64,000 nucleotides of DNA from Salinicola tamaricis (GCF_003006155.1 NZ_CP023559.1:1364001-1428000); one strand, 5' to 3'. Positions 29,758 to 40,055 are shown, counted from the first letter of the stretch. The notes: generated from the sequence alone by a model not told the origin. Made by a program: numbers and translations.

Positions 29758-31117
29758 ATGCCCACTCTCCACCACCCCTGCCTCGCCGAATGCCCGGGGC
29801 TCTTCGGACGCCCGACGCGCTTCAGATGCGGATATCGCCGTGGTCGGCGCGGGCATCGTCGGCGTCTGCTGCGCGCTGGCGCTGGCTCGCCAGGGCCAGC
29901 GCGTGCTGGTGCTCGACCCGCAGCCACCGGGCATGGGGGCCTCCTTCGGCAATGCCAGCCATCTGGCCACCGAGCAGGTCTTCCCCATCGCCGATGCCGG
30001 CATCCTCAAGCGCCTGCCGTGCATGCTGCTCGACCCGCTGGGGCCTCTGCGTCTGGACTGGCGCCACCTGCCACGCGGGCTGCCGTGGTTCGCGCGCCTG
30101 CTGTGGAACCTGCGCCCGGGCCCTACCGCGCCAGCGTGGCCGGACTCGGCGCGCTCAACGGCGCTAGCCTGGGCGCCTGGGCAGCGGCTGCTGACCTCGG
30201 TGGACGCCGGTCCCCTGCTGCACCAGCAGGGCTCGGTGCTGGCCTACGAGAAGCCGGACTCGCTGGCGCTGCTGACGGCGCTGGCCGAGCGCACCCGCGC
30301 CCAGGGCGTGCCGGTGGAACCGTGGGATGCCGCCAAGCTTCATGCCGCGGCGCCGACACTCTCGCCACGCCTGCGCGGCGGGCTCTTCTTTCCCGCCACC
30401 GGCCACTTCCTCAATCCGCTGCGGGTGGTGGAGACCCTGGCCGAGGCGGCGCGGCGCGAAGGCGTGCGTTTTCTCCGCGAGCGGGTGCGCGACGGCCACA
30501 CCACAACGGAGGGCGTCACGCTGACCACCACACAGCGCACGCTGCGGGTCGCCCGCGTGCTGATCGCCTGCGGCGCCCACTCGGCAGCGCTGACAGAGGC
30601 GCTGACCGGCGTCCGCGTGCCGCTGGACACCGAGCGCGGCTACCATCTGATGCTACCCCGCGAGCAGGCACGGCTGCCGTTCGCGGTCACCGCCTTCGAG
30701 CGCCGCTTCATCATGACGCCGCTGCCCGACGGCCTGCGCCTGGCCGGCACGGTGGAGTTCGCCGGACTCGAGCGCCCGCCCAACCTGGAGCGCGCCTGGC
30801 AGTTGCATCGTCTCAGCAAGGGGCTGTTCACGCAGGAGCTCGACATCACCGATGCCAGTACCTGGATGGGCTTTCGCCCCTCGCTGCCGGACTCGCTGCC
30901 GATCATCGACCGTGCCCGGGGCGGGCGCGTGCTGCTGGCGTTCGGTCACCAGCACCTAGGGCTGACCCAGGCGGCGATCAGCGCCGAGATGATCGCCGCC
31001 CTGGCGCGCTCAGGCGATGACACCACCGCCACCGCGGGCCCGAGCGCCGCATCACCCGCGCACGACCTGCCGGCGTTCGCGCCTTACCGCCTGACGCGAT
31101 TTGGCCGTGAGCGCTGA
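29758..31117 (+). CDS. hypO: FAD-dependent D-hydroxyproline dehydrogenase/oxidase (DAO family), frameshifted
   Basis: DadA/DAO-fold flavoprotein of about 440 residues with the dinucleotide motif DIAVVGAGIVGVCCALALA and the C-terminal FAD stretch GFRPSLPDSLPIID followed by FGHQHLGLTQA. It would oxidise cis-4-hydroxy-D-proline to the pyrroline used by the deaminase. Two near-compensating breaks lie near 30120 and 30180 (GPYRASVAGLGALNGASLGAW reads in another frame). The 5' end is unsure: the first in-frame start is a GTG at 29840 inside the FAD motif, so the real start is probably the ATG at 29758 with a lost base before 29825. Confidence 0.8.
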
Positions 31118-31160
31118 CGATGGGCGCTGAAGTGATGAACGCCGGGTCCGGGCCTTGGAC

Positions 31161-32024
31161 TCAGCGGCGCGATAGCCGCAGCGGCATCTGCCGATTGACG
31201 TCCTTGTAGAGCAGATAGCGGAACGGCCCCGGCCCGCCGGCATAGCAGGACTGCGGGCAGAAGGCGCGCAGCCACATGAAATCGCCGGCTTCGACCTCGA
31301 CCCAGTCCTGATTGAGGTGATAGACCGCGCGCCCCTCGAGCACATAGAGGCCATGCTCCATCACGTGGGTCTCGTCGAACGGGATCACCCCGCCCGGCTG
31401 GAAAGTGACGATGGTGACATGCATGTCGTGGCGCAGGTCGGTGGGGTCGACGAAGCGTGTGGTCGCCCAGCGGCCGTCGGTATCCGGCATCGGCGTCGGC
31501 GCGATCTCCTGCTCGTTGGTGACGAAGGCCGGCGGCACCTCCACCCCCTCGACGACCTCATAGGCCTTGCGGATCCAGTGAAAGCGCACCGCCTCAGCGG
31601 CGTGATTGTGCAACTGCCAGTCACACCCCGGCGGCAGGTAGGCGTAGCCCCCCGGGGTCATGACATGCGCCTGGCCGGCCAGGGTCAGGGCCATCTCCCC
31701 TTCGACCACGAACAGCACGCCCTCGGCTTCCGGGTCCGACTCGGGGCGCTGGCTGCCACCGCCCGGAGCAACCTCCATGATGTACTGGGAGAAGGTTTCG
31801 GCAAAGCCGGAGAGCGGGCGCGCCAGCACCCACAGCCGGGTCTTTTCCCAGTGCGGCAGGTAGCTGGTAACGATATCGCTCATCACCCCCTTGGGGATCA
31901 CCGCGTAGGCTTCGGTGAATACCGCGCGGTCATGGATCAACTGGCTCTGCGGCGGTAGACCGCCATGCGGGGCGTAATAGCGACGTGGCGGCTGGGCGCC
32001 ACGGGGAGCGTCGGATTGCGACAT
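31161..32024 (-). CDS. allE: (S)-ureidoglycine aminohydrolase
   Basis: Intact 287-residue double-cupin protein (E. coli YlbA/AllE type). It releases ammonia from (S)-ureidoglycine to give (S)-ureidoglycolate. The second cupin holds the metal-ligand run PFDETHVMEHGLYVLEGRAV. GAGGAGG ribosome site. It shares a divergent promoter region with the YfcC carrier gene. The AllA enzyme that takes its product is at 20647-21132. Confidence 0.92.
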   Translation of the reverse strand: MSQSDAPRGAQPPRRYYAPHGGLPPQSQLIHDRAVFTEAYAVIPKGVMSDIVTSYLPHWEKTRLWVLARPLSGFAETFSQYIMEVAPGGGSQRPESDPEAEGVLFVVEGEMALTLAGQAHVMTPGGYAYLPPGCDWQLHNHAAEAVRFHWIRKAYEVVEGVEVPPAFVTNEQEIAPTPMPDTDGRWATTRFVDPTDLRHDMHVTIVTFQPGGVIPFDETHVMEHGLYVLEGRAVYHLNQDWVEVEAGDFMWLRAFCPQSCYAGGPGPFRYLLYKDVNRQMPLRLSRR

Positions 32025-32334
32025 GGGTCCTCCTCGGTGAAGGCACGGTGTCACCCGGGCAGGCTCGCGACCGAGCCCCGGGCCGGCACAGGCCAGTGAA
32101 ACATCAAGCAAACGCGCGTGAAACGCCAATGAAACCAGCGTAACGGAAGAGGGCTTTTCGCGGCCATCGAGTTGTGAAACTATCGATCGGGTCCGAACGG
32201 CCCCGCGCTTCGGACACGCCCAGGGCGTCACCACAAGAATAAACCGGGGGCGGCGTCATACGCCGCAGGCACGCGCTCTCAGCCGGTTCGACCGGACATC
32301 ACAACAGCAACACGACAGAGAGGACGAAGCGTCC
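32025..32334. promoter_or_regulatory. allE/yfcC divergent promoter region with phased TGAAAC hexamers
   Basis: TGAAAC occurs at 32097, 32119, 32130 and 32175, spaced 22, 11 and 45 nt, which are near multiples of a helical turn. GTCCGAA (32191-32197) and TTCGGAC (32209-32215) form an inverted repeat. These are candidate sites for the RpiR protein at 33824-34665. Nothing else is recognised in this 310-nt gap. Confidence 0.4.
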
Positions 32335-33774
32335 ATGAGCCCATCATCCGAGGCGGATCTTGACCGTTCGCACAAGAAACGATCGTTTCATATACCGCAT
32401 ATCTACGCCATCCTTTTCCTCTTCATCATCCTCGCGGCCATCGCCACCTACCTGATCCCCGCCGGCGTCTACGAGCGCGTGCCGGGGCCAGCGGGACGCA
32501 CCACCATCGACCCGGCCTCGTTCCACTACGTGCCCGCCACGCCGACCGGGCTAACCGACTTCCTGCTGGCGATCCCCAACGGCCTGATGAGCGCCGGCCA
32601 GGTGGTGTTCTTCACCCTGATCATCGGCGGCATGTTCGCGGTGCTGCGGCGTACCGGCATCATCGAACTGGGTGTGGATAACCTGACCCGCCACTTCGCC
32701 GGGCGCAGCCTGTGGGTGATTCCGGTGCTGATGACGCTGTTCGCCGTCATCGCCACGCTGATCGGCACCCAGGAGCTGTCGCTGGTCTATGTGCCGGTGA
32801 TTCTGCCGCTGATGATCGCGCTGCGCTTCGACTCGGTGGTCGCCGCCGCGGTGGCGCTGTGTGCCACCACCGCCGGCTTCACCGCCGGCGTGCTCAACCC
32901 GATCAACACCGGGCTCGGCCAGCAGCTCTCCCATCTGCCGCTCTACTCGGGCTTCGGCCTGCGCCTGGTGGCGCTGGTCGCCATGCTCGCGGTGGCCGTG
33001 GTGTGGGTGCTGCGCTATGCCCGCCGGGTGCGTGACGACGCCAGCGCCAGCCTGCTCGACGACGACGCCGGCGAGCACGCCAAGCGGCACCACTACCAGC
33101 ATGCGCTGGATGCCGACAAGCCGCGCGCCAGCGGGCGACAGAAGGCCGCCATCCTGGCCGCCCTGGGCTTCTTCGCCGCGCTGGTCTACGGCGTGCTCGG
33201 GCAGGGCTGGTTCATGCTCGAGATGGCGGGGCTGTTCATCGTCATGGGTATCGTCGTCGGCCTGATCGCCGGGCTCAAGGTCGATGCCATCTGCGAAGGC
33301 TTCAACGAGGGTTTCCGCGACGTCATGGTCGGCGCCATGATCGCCGGTATCGCCCGCGCCGTGGCCGTGGTGCTGGAAGATGGCCAGGTGCTCGACACCA
33401 TGGTCCACGGCCTCGGTGTCGCGGTGGGCGGCCTGCCCACACTGTTCTCGGCGCTGGGCATGTATCTGGCCCAGCTCGGCTTCAACTTCGTGGTGCCCTC
33501 CGGCAGCGGTCAGGCGCTGGTGACCATGCCGATCATGGCGCCGCTCTCGGACCTGCTCGGGGTGACCCGCCAGACCGCGGTCCTCGCCTATCAGTTGGGC
33601 GACGGGATCGGCAACATCCTCTACCCCACCTCCGGCTACTTCATGGCCACCCTGGCCCTGGCCGGCGTGCCGTGGCAGCGCTGGGTGCGCTTCTTCCTGC
33701 CGCTGTTCGGCGCCTGGGTGGCGATCGCCGTGGCCCTGCTACTGTTTGCCCAGGCCAGCGGCTGGCAGGGTTAG
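32335..33774 (+). CDS. YfcC/DcuC-family carrier
   Basis: Intact 479-residue inner-membrane protein with about 12 helices. Family marks: FLIPAGVYERV-type first loop (here YLIPAGVYERVPG), TAGFTAGVLNPINTGLGQ and FNFVVPSGSGQALVTMPIMAPLSDLLGV. Relatives move amino acids, peptides or C4 acids. GAGGA ribosome site. Between allE and an RpiR regulator, so it may import a ureide or amino acid; the substrate is not predictable. Confidence 0.85.
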   Translation: MSPSSEADLDRSHKKRSFHIPHIYAILFLFIILAAIATYLIPAGVYERVPGPAGRTTIDPASFHYVPATPTGLTDFLLAIPNGLMSAGQVVFFTLIIGGMFAVLRRTGIIELGVDNLTRHFAGRSLWVIPVLMTLFAVIATLIGTQELSLVYVPVILPLMIALRFDSVVAAAVALCATTAGFTAGVLNPINTGLGQQLSHLPLYSGFGLRLVALVAMLAVAVVWVLRYARRVRDDASASLLDDDAGEHAKRHHYQHALDADKPRASGRQKAAILAALGFFAALVYGVLGQGWFMLEMAGLFIVMGIVVGLIAGLKVDAICEGFNEGFRDVMVGAMIAGIARAVAVVLEDGQVLDTMVHGLGVAVGGLPTLFSALGMYLAQLGFNFVVPSGSGQALVTMPIMAPLSDLLGVTRQTAVLAYQLGDGIGNILYPTSGYFMATLALAGVPWQRWVRFFLPLFGAWVAIAVALLLFAQASGWQG

Positions 33775-33788
33775 GGCTGGTACGAGAG

Positions 33789-33817
33789 CTGCCGCCGCGT
33801 CGACGGCGCGGCGGCAG
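33789..33817. terminator. Bidirectional terminator between yfcC and RpiR genes
   Basis: Eleven-base-pair stem CTGCCGCCGCG / CGCGGCGGCAG with a 7-nt loop between two convergent genes. Confidence 0.65.
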
Positions 33818-33823
33818 TCGAGT

Positions 33824-34665
33824 TCAGGGGCCCAGCTCGTCGAGCGACTCATACAGATCGGTGATGCCGTCGATCCGTGCCCGCCCCGATGCCAGCCGAC
33901 GGTGCAGCAGGGCGTTGGCCAGCAGGCAGATCAGGCTCATCGGCGCGGCGTAGCTGTCGAACGCCGAGACGCTGTCCAGCGGACATTCGAGCCGCCAGGT
34001 GACATGCTCGGCGTAGCGCGCGGTGGTGGCATCGCCGATCAGCACACAGCGCTGCCCGCGCGCCGCCAGGGTCTCGATCAGCGCCTCGAACACCCGCGGC
34101 CGGCGGCGGAAGCCGAACAGCACCACCAGGGTCTCGGGATCGAGCTCGGCGAGCTCCTCGGCCAGCGACTGATTGGGCGCCGGCCATAGCGCCACGCCGG
34201 GGCGGCACTGCAGTAGCTGCTGGCGCAGATGCAGCGCCAGCGGGTAACTGTTGCGATAGCCCACCACCGCCAGCCGCGGCGCGGCGTCGAGCGCGTCGAT
34301 CACCGCCTCGAAGCCGGCCGCCGAGAGCCCTTCGAGACACGCTGCAGATTCTCCTGCTCGCGGGCCAGGTGCCGGGAATAGCGCTCGGCACCTTCACCCA
34401 AGGCGTCGCTGCCCGCCGCCAGCGGCACGCCGACGTGGCGCAGCTCCCGGGCATGGGCCTTGACCGCCTTGAAATCGGCATAGCCCAAGCGCCGGAACAG
34501 CCGCGTCACGGTGGCCTTGGAGACCCCCGAGAGACGTGCCAGGTCGGCGGCGCTGTAGATCGCGAGATCCTCGAAGTGATCCAGAATGAAGCTGGCGACT
34601 CGCCGCTCCTGCGGCGCCAGTTCGCCGAAGCGCTGCTGGAGCTGACGTCCGATATGGCCCTGCAT
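33824..34665 (-). CDS. MurR/RpiR-family regulator, one frameshift
   Basis: 280 residues after repair. HTH domain (SAADLARLSGVSKATVTRLFRRLGY) and SIS-type effector domain (LAVVGYRNSYPLALHLRQQL, TLVVLFGFRRRPRVFEALIE). One base is missing near 34325, between RVSKG and LSAAGFEAVIDAL. MQGHIGR is taken as the start; the ribosome site is weak and a longer N-terminus is possible. Located between yfcC and puuE, it probably regulates carrier or ureide genes. Confidence 0.85.
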
Positions 34666-34683
34666 GCGTGCTGTCCCTGTCTC

Positions 34684-34725
34684 TCGTTCCCTGACTGTCG
34701 TTTCCTGACTGTCGTTCCCTGGCTC
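34684..34725. repeat. 14-bp tandem repeat, three units
   Basis: TCGTTCCCTGACTG, TCGTTTCCTGACTG, TCGTTCCCTGGCTC, back to back, running into the puuE stop codon; a fourth degenerate unit may precede it. Confidence 0.8.
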
Positions 34726-35655
34726 AGCTCCAGCCGTGCTGGCTGGCCCAGTGGCGGGCGATATCCACACGCCGGGTTATCCACACCCGGTCGTGGGCTT
34801 CGAGGTGATCGAGGAAGCGCTGCAGCGCGCGAAAGCGCCCGGGGCGTCCGATCAGTCGGCAGTGCAGGCCGATCGAGAGCATCTTGGGCGTCTCGGCCCC
34901 CTCCGCATAGAGCACGTCGAAGGCGTCACGCAGATACTGGAAGAACGGCTCGCCATGATCGAAGCCGTGGGCGAGGCGAAGCGCATATCGTTGCTGTCCA
35001 GGGTGTAGGGCACGATCAGATGGCGCTGGCTGCGCCCCTGGCTGTCGTCGACATCGCGCCAGAACGGTAGATCGTCGCCGTAGTAGTCGCTGTCGTAGAG
35101 GAAGCCACCCTCGTCCACCAGCAGCCGCCGGGTATTGGGGCTGTCACGGCCGGTGTACCAGCCCAGCGGGCGCTCGCCGTAGAGCGACTCGAAGATCGCC
35201 AGCGCGCGCTGCAGGTGCGCCCGCTCCACTGCCTCCGGCACGTTCTGGTAGTGGATCCAGCGATAGCCGTGGCAGGCCACCTCGTGGCCCAGCTCGCGGA
35301 ACGCCTGGGCGGCTTCCGGGTGGCGCTCCAGCGCCATCGCCACGCCGAACACCGTCAACGGCAGGCCGCGCCGCTCGAACTCCTTGAGCACCCGCCACAC
35401 CCCGGCGCGGGAGCCATACTCGTAGATCGACTCCATGCTCAGATGACGATCGGGGTAGGCCTCGGCACCGGCGATCTCGGAGAGAAACTGTTCGGCGTGC
35501 GCATCGCCGTGAAGCACACAGTTCTCCGCGCCCTCCTCGTAGTTGAGCACGAACTGTACCGCGACCCGGGCCTGGCCGGGCCAGTTGGACTGGGGCGGGT
35601 TACGGCCGTAGCCGATCAGGTCGCGGGGATAACCGTCATGCGCGGAAGACGTCAT
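34724..35655 (-). CDS. puuE: Allantoinase PuuE (polysaccharide-deacetylase fold), one frameshift
   Basis: 310 residues after repair, the usual PuuE length. Opens (S)-allantoin to allantoate; unrelated to the amidohydrolase-type AllB. Seen: YPRDLIGYGRNPPQ, FVLNYEEGAENCVLHGD, EVACHGYRWIHYQ, LGWYTGRDSPNTRRLL and GGFLYDSDYYGDDLPFW. One base is missing near 34975, after DSNDMRF; the C-terminal segment then ends HWASQHGWS. AAGGA ribosome site. Divergent from the allantoin racemase gene across a 443-nt control region. Confidence 0.92.
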
Positions 35656-36098
35656 TGCAGAATTCCTTGTTCTAGTACCTTGCCCAGTGCCGGCTCCGCT
35701 GCCGAGGTTCGCTGTCGGTACGCGATCGGCGGCACGAGAATGCATGCATACGAGAGCAACATGAATTGTATCCATTCACGCTGCAAGCCTGCCCATGATG
35801 CGCCGGCACGAGCCGACTGTCTCGCACTCAGGCATCGCGCCAGATGCTGTATACGAAAGCGCCCGGCGAAAATCATTCGATGGCAGATGCCAACCTACTG
35901 ACATGGCTTGAAAAGCTCGATGATGGCCGCCCAGGCGCCGCCTGCATGGCGGCGCGGGCGAGGTCATCCTGCTTGCGTTGCGCCGCCATCTCGCTTAGAT
36001 TTTTTTGTATACAAAGGCTATAGCTCATTACCCACAACGCTAGGCCTCGATGCCCTGCTGCCGCGTCGCGTCGAGCCTCGTTCAGGAGTCATCCCCCG
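35656..36098. promoter_or_regulatory. puuE/hpxA divergent control region with three TTGTAT or GTATAC sites
   Basis: No gene is supported in 443 nt. ATTGTATC at 35765-35772, CTGTATACGA at 35847-35856 and the perfect palindrome TTTGTATACAAA at 36004-36015 are spaced so as to serve both promoters. Likely operators of the FCD-GntR protein at 40113-40871, whose own leader also has ATTGTATC. Confidence 0.5.
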
Positions 36099-36842
36099 AT
36101 GCGGATTCGCGTCATCAATCCCAACACCACCGCCAGCATGACCACGACCATCGGCGAGGCGGCCTCACATATCGCTTCGCCGGGCACCGAGATCGTGGCG
36201 ACGACCCCCAAGAGCGGCCCGGTCTCCATCGAGAGCCACTTCGATGAAGCCATCAGCGCCGTCGGCGTGCTCGAAGAGGTCATGGCGGGGGAGCGCGAGG
36301 GCGTGGATGCCTACATCATCGCCTGCTTCGGCGACCCGGGGCTGCTGGCCGCCCGCGAGCTGACCCGCGCCCCGGTCATCGGCATCGCCGAGGCGGCCTT
36401 CCACATGGCCACGCTGATCAGCACCCGCTTCTCCATCGTCACCACCCTGGGTCGCACCGGCATCATCGCCGAACACCTGCTCGACCAGTACGGCTTTCGC
36501 CACCACTGCCGCCGCGTGCGCGCGGCCGAGATCCCGGTGCTGGATCTGGAGAGCGACGGCGAGGCGGCGCTGACCCGCATCATCGAGGAGTGCCGACGCG
36601 CCCGGGACGAGGATGGCATCGGCGCCATCGTCCTGGGCTGCGGGGGCATGGCCGACCTGACCGGTGAGATCGGCGACGCCGTCGGCCTGCCGGTGGTCGA
36701 GGGCGTGACCGCTGCGGTCAAGCTCAGCGAAGCCCTAGTGGGGTTGGGGCTGGGCACCAGCAAGGTCGGTGATCTGGCCTTTCCCCGACCCAAGGCCTTC
36801 ACCGGGCGCTTCGAGCATCTGTCTCACATGACGCGCACATGA
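36099..36842 (+). CDS. hpxA: Allantoin racemase (Asp/Glu/hydantoin racemase family)
   Basis: Intact 247-residue cofactor-free racemase with the pair of catalytic cysteines, in IIACFGDPG and IVLGCGGMADL. The opening MRIRVINPNTTASMT is typical of HpxA/HyuE proteins. It supplies the (S)-enantiomer to PuuE. AGGAG ribosome site. Divergent from puuE and upstream of two NCS1 permeases. A hydantoin racemase role is a weaker alternative. Confidence 0.87.
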   Translation: MRIRVINPNTTASMTTTIGEAASHIASPGTEIVATTPKSGPVSIESHFDEAISAVGVLEEVMAGEREGVDAYIIACFGDPGLLAARELTRAPVIGIAEAAFHMATLISTRFSIVTTLGRTGIIAEHLLDQYGFRHHCRRVRAAEIPVLDLESDGEAALTRIIEECRRARDEDGIGAIVLGCGGMADLTGEIGDAVGLPVVEGVTAAVKLSEALVGLGLGTSKVGDLAFPRPKAFTGRFEHLSHMTRT

Positions 36843-36850
36843 CGCACATA

Positions 36851-36890
36851 GGACTCTCGTACATGGCTCTCGCACAGGGCTCTCACACAG
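36851..36890. repeat. 13-14-bp imperfect tandem repeat, three units
   Basis: GGACTCTCGTACAT, GGCTCTCGCACAG, GGCTCTCACACAG in direct succession after the racemase gene. Noncoding. Confidence 0.6.
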
Positions 36891-37085
36891 AACCCGCGCA
36901 AGCTCTTGTGCGAGTGACACGAACCACAAGGGCCGCCCCCTGCTGGACAGGTCGCCCCGTCACACAGCCATCACCCAGGATAGCGCCACATGAAACCCTA
37001 AAGCCCGAGTAGCACGCCGCAAGAGTTCGCCCGGTTCCAGACCGGGACAACAACAACAGTGATCCCATCTTGCGAGGACGACAGC

Positions 37086-38450
37086 ATGCGTCATGACCCC
37101 AATGCGGCCCAGCCTCTATCGGCCGAGCCAACCGACACGGCCACCAAGGCCGCCGGCCAGGAGTCGCTGGCCCCACAGAAGACCCGCATCATGGGTCGCA
37201 CTTCCTATCTGCTGGCCTGGTTCGGTGGCTGCGTGTCGATCGGCACCTTCACCATGGGATCCAGCGTGGTCGGCACGCTGAACCTGCTCCAGGCGACGCT
37301 GGCGATCACCATCGGGTGCTTCGTGATCGGTATCGCCCTGGCTCTGAACGGTGCCGCCGGCTACAAGTACGGCATTCCCTTCATGGTGCAGGCACGCAGC
37401 GCCTTCGGCTTCAGCGGCACCCGCCTGCCGGGGCTGGTACGCGCCGTGCCCGCCATCGTCTGGTACGGCTTTCAGAGCTGGATCGGCGCCGGCGCCTTGA
37501 ACATGGTCTCGGCGACTCTGTTCGGCTTCGACAATCTGATCTTCTACTTCATTGCTTTCCAGTTCCTGCAGATCGCCCTGTCGGTAACGGGCTTCCAGGG
37601 CATCAAGTGGCTGGAGAACATCGGCAGCGCCTTCATCCTGGCCTCGCTGGTCTACATGTTCTACAGCACCACGCAGCGCTACGGCGACGAACTCTCGGCC
37701 AGCCTGCTGACCATGAAGGGCTCCTGGGGCATGCCCTTCTGGGGCGCGACCATGCTGTTCCTGGGTATCTACAGCACCATGATGCTCAACGTCAGCGACT
37801 ACTCCCGTGAGCACAAGGAGGGCAGCGGCCCGGGGTTGTTGACCACCCTCTACGCCATGTCGATCCTGCCCTGCACGCTGTTCATGGGGCTGATCGGCTA
37901 TATGGTCTCCGAAGCCACCGGCGTCGCCGATCCGATCAAGGTCTTCGCCAATGCGGTCGACAATACGCCGCTTTTGATGACCACCCTGCTGTTCATCGCC
38001 TTCGCCCAGGTCACCACCAACGTGCTCAACAACGTGGTACCGCCGACCTACGTGCTGATGGATACCTTCAAGCTGAAGTACCGCACGGCCGCGGTCGTTG
38101 TCGGCCTGCTGGCCTTCGCCACCTTCCCCTGGGAGCTGGTGAAGGACGAGTCCGCCGCCGGCCTGCAGGTCTTCGTGCAGACCTACTCCGCCTTTCTCGG
38201 CCCAATCTTCGCCATCCTGGTGGTCGACTACTACCTGATCCGCCGCCGCACCCTGGATCTCGACAAGCTGTACGACTCGAGCGGGCCCTACCGCGGCGTG
38301 AATCTCGGGGCAGTGATCGCCACCCTGGTGGGCGTGGTCGCGGCCTTCAGTATCTCCACCGTCTCCTGGTACGCCAGCCTGCTTCCGGCCGGGCTGACCT
38401 ACTTCCTGCTGATGAAGTACTGGTCTCCATGCCGGCGCTTCTGCGACTGA
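37086..38450 (+). CDS. NCS1-family nucleobase/allantoin permease 1
   Basis: Intact 454-residue carrier with about 12 helices. NCS1 marks: TSYLLAWFGGCVSIGTF, GYKYGIPFMVQARSAFG, VWYGFQSWIGAGALN and VVDYYLIRRR. The start at MRHDPNA has GAGG eight bases upstream; a start nine residues earlier lacks one. Between the racemase gene and a second NCS1 permease; probable substrates are allantoin, uric acid or another purine. Confidence 0.88.
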   Translation: MRHDPNAAQPLSAEPTDTATKAAGQESLAPQKTRIMGRTSYLLAWFGGCVSIGTFTMGSSVVGTLNLLQATLAITIGCFVIGIALALNGAAGYKYGIPFMVQARSAFGFSGTRLPGLVRAVPAIVWYGFQSWIGAGALNMVSATLFGFDNLIFYFIAFQFLQIALSVTGFQGIKWLENIGSAFILASLVYMFYSTTQRYGDELSASLLTMKGSWGMPFWGATMLFLGIYSTMMLNVSDYSREHKEGSGPGLLTTLYAMSILPCTLFMGLIGYMVSEATGVADPIKVFANAVDNTPLLMTTLLFIAFAQVTTNVLNNVVPPTYVLMDTFKLKYRTAAVVVGLLAFATFPWELVKDESAAGLQVFVQTYSAFLGPIFAILVVDYYLIRRRTLDLDKLYDSSGPYRGVNLGAVIATLVGVVAAFSISTVSWYASLLPAGLTYFLLMKYWSPCRRFCD

Positions 38451-38566
38451 GGCCACGGCATCGGGGGCATCGAGAAAAACGACATGACGGGCAAGGATGC
38501 TCTCCGAGAGCGGGCTCTTCGCGGCGCAGGGCCTGGCATCAATCACAATGACAACTGGCCTTCACC

Positions 38567-40018
38567 ATGACCGACCAAGAATTGAACATCCGGCAGATCG
38601 ATCGGACGCTCTTCAACGAAGATCTTGCCCCGCTGCCGAAACACAAGCGCAGCTGGGGCTGGTTCGAGATATTCAATGTCTGGGCGAACGACATCCAGAG
38701 TCTGTTCGGCTATACCCTGGCCGCCTCGCTGTTCATCTCCTATGGCCTCAACGGCTGGGCGGTGATGGCGGCGATCATTCTGGCCGGCTTCGTGGTGATG
38801 TGGCTGGTCAATCTGAGCGGCAGACCCAGCGTTAAATACGGTATCCCCTTTCCGGTGATGATCCGTGCCAGCATGGGCGTGCGCGGCGCCAACCTGCCGG
38901 CGATGCTGCGCGCGATCATCGGCATCTTCTGGTACGGGGTGCAGACCTACTTCGCCTCGACGGCGCTGACCCTGCTGCTGACGGCGCTGTTCGGCGACCC
39001 CGGCGGGCAGTGGCTGGGCCTGTCGGCCATCGGCTGGCTGTCGTTCGTGGTCGTCTGGCTGTTCCAGATCACCCTGTTCTGGCAGGGCGTCGACAAGATC
39101 AAGCACTTCCTCAACTGGGCGGGGCCGCTGGTCTATGTCGTCATGGTCGTGCTGATGATCGTCGTCTGGTTCCAGGCCGGCAGCGATCTGCTGCCCGCCG
39201 TCAGCACCATCTTCAGCACCAGCAGCGACTATCAGGGCAGCGCCATCGGCGCCTTCCTGACGATCACCGGCACCATGATCGCCTACTTCGCGGCGGTGGT
39301 GATCAACTTCGGCGACTTCTCGCGCTTCGTCAGAAGCGAACGCGACATGAAGCTCGGCAACCTGCTGGGCCTGCCGCTCAACGTGGCCATCTTCTCCTTC
39401 ATCGCCCTGATCATCACCGCCGGCACCCTGGTGCTGTTCGGCGTACCGCTGACCAACCCCTCCGAGATCATCGAGCGGGTCGACTCGCTGCCGCTGACGC
39501 TGCTCGCTGCGGTCACCTTCTTCGCTGCGACCGTCGGTATCAACCTGGTGGCCAATTTCATTCCGCCGGCCTATGACCTGGCCAACCTCTTCCCCCGAAA
39601 GATCAGCTTTCGCATCGGCGGGTTGATCACCGCGGTGATCGCTTTCTTCGTCGGAGCGCTGTGGGTCGCCGTGATCAGCCACATCGGCATCCCCGGCTTC
39701 GTCAATGCGCTCGGCGCCGTGATCGCGCCCTTCTACGGCATCATCGTGGTCGACTACTACCTGGTGCGGCGCCAGCGGCTGGATATTCAGGACATGTTCT
39801 CCAGCGATCCCAACGGCGCCTACCATTACGTCAAGGGCTGGAACCGGCGAGCCCTGATCGCCTTCGGCCTGGCCGCGCTATTCTCCATCGCCTCGGTGTG
39901 GGTACCCGCGCTGCAGGTGCTGGGCGGCTACGCCTGGCTGATTGGCGCCGCCCTGGGCGGCGGGCTCTACTACCTGCTGATGCTGAAACAGCCCGAGCGC
40001 AAGGCGGTCAACACCTGA
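38567..40018 (+). CDS. NCS1-family nucleobase/allantoin permease 2
   Basis: Intact 483-residue carrier. NCS1 marks: WFEIFNVWANDIQSLFGYTLAASLF, SVKYGIPFPVMIRASMGVRGANLPA, GIFWYGVQTYFAS and VDYYLVRRQRLD. Same strand as permease 1 and 116 nt after it. The two differ clearly in sequence, so they are likely to take different substrates. A strong bidirectional terminator follows. Confidence 0.88.
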   Translation: MTDQELNIRQIDRTLFNEDLAPLPKHKRSWGWFEIFNVWANDIQSLFGYTLAASLFISYGLNGWAVMAAIILAGFVVMWLVNLSGRPSVKYGIPFPVMIRASMGVRGANLPAMLRAIIGIFWYGVQTYFASTALTLLLTALFGDPGGQWLGLSAIGWLSFVVVWLFQITLFWQGVDKIKHFLNWAGPLVYVVMVVLMIVVWFQAGSDLLPAVSTIFSTSSDYQGSAIGAFLTITGTMIAYFAAVVINFGDFSRFVRSERDMKLGNLLGLPLNVAIFSFIALIITAGTLVLFGVPLTNPSEIIERVDSLPLTLLAAVTFFAATVGINLVANFIPPAYDLANLFPRKISFRIGGLITAVIAFFVGALWVAVISHIGIPGFVNALGAVIAPFYGIIVVDYYLVRRQRLDIQDMFSSDPNGAYHYVKGWNRRALIAFGLAALFSIASVWVPALQVLGGYAWLIGAALGGGLYYLLMLKQPERKAVNT

Positions 40019-40055
40019 TCGGCAATCTTTCCCCTGCCACCTTGCCCTGCTACCA

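Noticed and set aside
38543-39826. Long minus-strand open frame (427 codons) opposite NCS1 permease 2
   Set aside because: Low-complexity His/Gln/Asp-rich translation typical of the antisense of a GC-rich membrane-protein gene; the plus-strand permease is intact and family-matched.
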